Part shown: piece by piece, positions 47,105-64,000 of the stretch | Numbering within the stretch: the stretch's first letter is position 1 | Layout of the letters: every line of letters starts with the position of its first letter | Origin: Mycteria americana | Taxonomy: Eukaryota > Chordata > Aves > Ciconiiformes > Ciconiidae | Assembly (NCBI RefSeq): GCF_035582795.1 | Contig: NC_134373.1 | Span: forward strand, 27,870,501 to 27,934,500 | Reading direction: 5' to 3' | Length of the DNA stretch: 64,000 nucleotides | The notes under the pieces: generated by a model | Databases searched by the model: none | What the model saw: the letters and a program-made list of their open reading frames with translations, nothing else | What the model was told of the DNA's origin: nothing | Position numbers and translations under genes: made by a program

Positions 47105-50100
47105 TATTTTATTTAAATGAATTGGATTATACATTAAAGAGTTTTGCCACCAGCAGCAGGAAAGCAGATACATTTTGATTATCACAGCTTGTAGCTCTAA
47201 ATACACAAGCTACAATTAAAAGGTTCAAGTCAGGAAAAAAAAAAGATATGTTAATGCACACATTGCTGAAATCACTCTTCAAAAAATAAAATTTTATACC
47301 AATTTAAATTAGGAATCATAAAGAAAACATCTTGCTCCCAGATGGACAAACTTGGCAAAAAAGTAATAATAAAAAACCACAAGAGATTTAACAACAATTT
47401 GTGCAATGAAGGGAATAAATTGTACCAAAACTACAAAATAATAGACTCCAACCCAGCTAACACTTAAGCATATGCTTAATTGTAAACAGGTGAGCAGTTC
47501 ATCTCTCTTTAATGAGACAACTGAGAAGTGAAATGCACTTATGGGGCTGAGGCCTAACATAGGCATTATTGACTAGAGTATTAATCAATTAAGAAAGCAA
47601 TAAAAAAGCAATGCTAGGTATGTACATGTTAAATATGTGTGTTTGTGCTATCATGTTTGACAGATTTGCTTCTTCCCTATGAACTGTGTAAATGAATCAT
47701 ACTGTCACCAGGGAGATGGACTATAGGTGGGTTTCATAACCCACCTGGCTTTCTTAACTTTAGCTATCTAAGCTATTCATCTAATCTCCATCTGTAGCTA
47801 AGGGGGGAAGGGGAGATGTTCCTAGAAGCTGTTTTACTTTTTATAATCCTTTGGAGGTACTGATTTCTCTCTTTCAACTATAAAAGGGCCTAGGTGACTC
47901 AGCTTAAATTAAAGTACATATATGTTTAGCTGTTTACAGTTAGGTGAAATGAAGTGTCCTAGGGTCTAGTGTTAGAATAAATGAGACAACCATGCACATA
48001 TTGAACCTAATGAATCTCATTGCAGGAGGTGGACGTAAGCATCAAGTTCTATTCCTTTTAACTCCAATTGTGCAGGATCTGTCACTAACAGCTTCTGAAA
48101 GGTTAGACAGCCCTGCCTCACAATGACACAAAGCACAAATGAATATAAACATTCAGTTGCTAGCCTGTAGGTTTATTACTATGCGCAGTTCTATTGACAT
48201 ACGAAATTATTTACATTTATAAGATTGTAAAAAACGGTAAGCTTGAGATCAGAACAATGGTGGATAGATGTGAGACTGAACCCTCTCCTGTCCACAAAGC
48301 AACAGCCTTCAGCATATATCACCTGGCTAAAATGGCTTATATGTTCATTCAAATGCATAGCCACTCATAGTATCTGGTCTTCACTGGGTCATGCTAGGGG
48401 AATACCTTTTGCGACACACCTGGAGCCTGGCAAATGCTTTACAGCTTTGGTACTGATCCAATCAAGCACAGAAATAACTGGGAAATGACTCATGCTGAGA
48501 GGTGGATGCTTGCTGTTAATCTCAGCTTTTAAAATGTACACAGTTTGTCATCATTTTTCATTGTGGTGAACGTGCGTGTCTGGCCACTTTTGTTTCACAA
48601 TTGTCTGATGTTTGCCATGGACTCTCTTTTCAGCTTGTGTGCTGCAGTCATTCACTTTTCACTTGAAAGCACGTAATCAGACAAAAATCCTTTCAAAACC
48701 AGTTTCACTGAAGAAAAGACCTAGGCAGGAGAAGCAAATATATGAGGTAGGATGGAGAGGAATGTGTTCCGACCCTGAAACATCTGCTCTTTTAAACGTG
48801 ATGTTACAAATGTTTAACCACATGTGCATCTTTCACTCTTAAAAGCTCAGCTAAGGAGGAGGAGATGAGGAGTAAGAGACAAAGAAAATAGGATATTAAT
48901 TATGTTTCCAGATGATACTGAGCAGTGAGATGCTGCAAAATTATAGATGATACTGGACAAGAAAAATAATATGAAAATACCTAGTAAGGCTGAAATTATG
49001 GACAAAATGAAATGCATTTGGGACAAATACACAGTTGTGTATCTACGGAAAAACACACAGAAATATGAATACTAAATGTAAAGCCAGAAAGGAATTGAAT
49101 AAAATTGCAGTTTGCAATACAGCGTAGCAGCACAGGTATGCACACGCTTGAGTCTGAATATGTCTTATATCACTGCACTTTTCTCGTATACAACCAAAGC
49201 AACATGCCTAAGTATTTTATTAAATAGGAATAGTATGTCTACTAACATAATTGAAGTATAGCATGGATTTAAACCAGTTTCTGAATGACGGCTTTTGTCA
49301 TTAAAAACAAAAAGCCATTGTTGTAACAGGCAAGAAATGCAGAGGCGCTATCTCATGAAGCCTCACAAAGAGGTGTTGGCAGGTTCTCTGCCCACAGTTT
49401 CTAAGGGCTCTGGCAAGACAATTGTTTTTATTCCAAGTTCTGGATGAACAGAAATACTACTGAAGCAGAAATGAGAAATAATAAATGAAATATGAAAAAT
49501 CTGGCCTAGCTCTCTTGAGTAATCACGTTCAACATTTTTCTGTTGCTTTAGATCTCAATAGCGAGTGCTGCGCTACTCCGTATGCGTGTGAAACTTTGGA
49601 GACAGCAGTCTTCATCTGGCAAAACAAAGACTGTATGAAATCATCTTGGAACACAGGTAGGTTTTGGTACCATCTTTGAATTAAAATAGGTGTAAGAGAT
49701 GGAAGTCCCCATCTTAAACAAAGGCAAATGCAAGTTCCTTAAATATCTAAATTGTCTGCAGAACATTGGTTTGGTTATACTGTACTGGGTATTGTGTGCA
49801 CACAGAGCAGATGTAAGTTCCCACAAAGAAGTAGTAAGACAAGTGTGCAGAAGCGGGCTAGGAAGGAAGCTTCCCCACCACCTGACCGAGCCCCAGTGTG
49901 TGGAACTGACGGAAGCTTTGGGGCCAAGTATTAGGATATGAATAACAGCGCTGAGGTGGCTTCCTGTATTCCAGGAAGCAGAACTTTGTCCTATCTTGTA
50001 AAAGAATAGAGTTTCACGTAAGGTATTTGCACAGTAGGTCTAGCAAAGCACGACCAAAGCCCTGTTGGGATGAAAGCTGTGGCATAACTGCAATATACGC

Positions 50101-51059
50101 AGTCAGGAAGTCCAGGCTCACTGAAGGGGGACGGGGCAAGCGAGGGCAGGGTGCATATTTGGGCCAGGAGCAACAACACTGAAAAGCAGTTGAGTCACAG
50201 CTGAAGAATAATACCATACAGACTAAGGTAGCAGGAATTCAGGGGAAGTTGGGCATATAAAGTGCTCTGTGCAGTCATGGTTGGTTTTCTTCTGGTAAAT
50301 GCCCTGTCACTGCAATGTCTTTTGCAGTGGAGACACACAAAGCACCTCACTCCACCGTCACCATTACTCCCTAACTTGGAAGAGCCATCACGTGCAGCCA
50401 TGCTGAATTCCAATTGTTGTACATATCTAAAAACGGGTAAAAAGCTGCTACCACAGCATATTCAAAGTTCTGTACAAACATTAACTAATTAGCCATCCTA
50501 ATGTTCCCATGAGACAAGCTGGTAAATTGATTATTCAAGTTTTCAAAGAGACAGGGCTGAGGTGAAGGCATTTACCTGGGTCCCATAACAGGTGGTATGT
50601 TAAAGGATGAAATCTTCTGAAATTTCAGCTTGTTCTTAAAACCAGGGTTTTGATTTACTTACAAATACCCTCCCCCCCAAGAAAGTAAATTTCTCACTTT
50701 GTGTTTGTAAAGATCCAGGAATAGTTTGAAAAGTACCTTTGTTGTATAAATTTAGAAGTACGGACAATCAGAGGAAACAGTGGTACAAATCTCTTGAAAA
50801 AAGTCAGAATGCTATTTTGCTGCAGAATGAAAGACAACAGCAAACTCATGCCGTCACCTAAGATTAATCACTTGCCACTGTACAGCATGCTGTAATTGTG
50901 ACTACTAATGAAGACTGACATAGTCATTAGCTAGCATCTCTAAGTAATGTTCCTCATTTAGCTGTTTTTAAGTACTAGTGGCTCACTGCTCCGGTGTGGG
51001 AGGCCCCCCAGTGTCTCTCCCTCCATCCCACCTCCCTCTACGATGCTTCCCAGATTTCC

Positions 51060-64000
<12,941 letters not shown>

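Larger units (their letters stand above)
36392..51000. other. Intergenic region upstream of BIN1
   Basis: About 14.6 kb without a supported protein-coding gene. It contains a CTCF-like site (36733-36751), a 17-bp tandem duplication (47071-47104), a CR1 copy (43966-44484) and two exon-like segments at 48634-48746 and 49552-49655 whose frames do not join. Otherwise it is AT-rich with short incidental open frames on both strands. Confidence 0.6.

Overview
This is a vertebrate nuclear window, almost certainly from a bird. Protein-coding exons are short and widely spaced, introns carry GT-AG borders, and a fairly young CR1 LINE lies at 43966-44484 with the octamer-type 3' end typical of avian CR1. 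Older CR1 fragments are scattered elsewhere. The gene order ERCC3 - CYP27C1 - BIN1, all on the + strand here, matches the human 2q14.3 neighbourhood.

Layout. Positions 1-2240 hold the last two coding exons of ERCC3 (XPB helicase of TFIIH), followed by its 3' UTR with polyadenylation signals up to about 2945. Positions 2946-11550 are intergenic and include an ancient CR1 fragment on the - strand. Positions 11858-31797 hold a complete CYP27C1 gene of nine coding exons. Every splice phase fits and the model is 556 residues, with the I-helix, ExxR and haem-cysteine motifs all present. Its first intron holds a CpG island that looks like a second promoter. Positions 31890-35400 hold three further exon-like segments that splice in phase from CYP27C1 exon 9. 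The splice donor used would overlap the normal stop codon. Positions 35401-51000 are intergenic, with a good CTCF-type site and the CR1 copy. Positions 51050-51430 are the BIN1 promoter region, with a CpG island and a perfect 49-bp inverted repeat. Positions 51431-51514 are BIN1 coding exon 1, and the rest of the window is BIN1 intron 1.

The three genes share no pathway. They act in transcription and DNA repair (ERCC3), mitochondrial retinoid 3,4-desaturation (CYP27C1) and membrane curvature (BIN1). The two observations most worth following are the possible 87-residue alternative C-terminus of CYP27C1 and the long perfect hairpin sequence just upstream of the BIN1 start codon. I saw no tRNA, rRNA, CRISPR or prokaryotic features.
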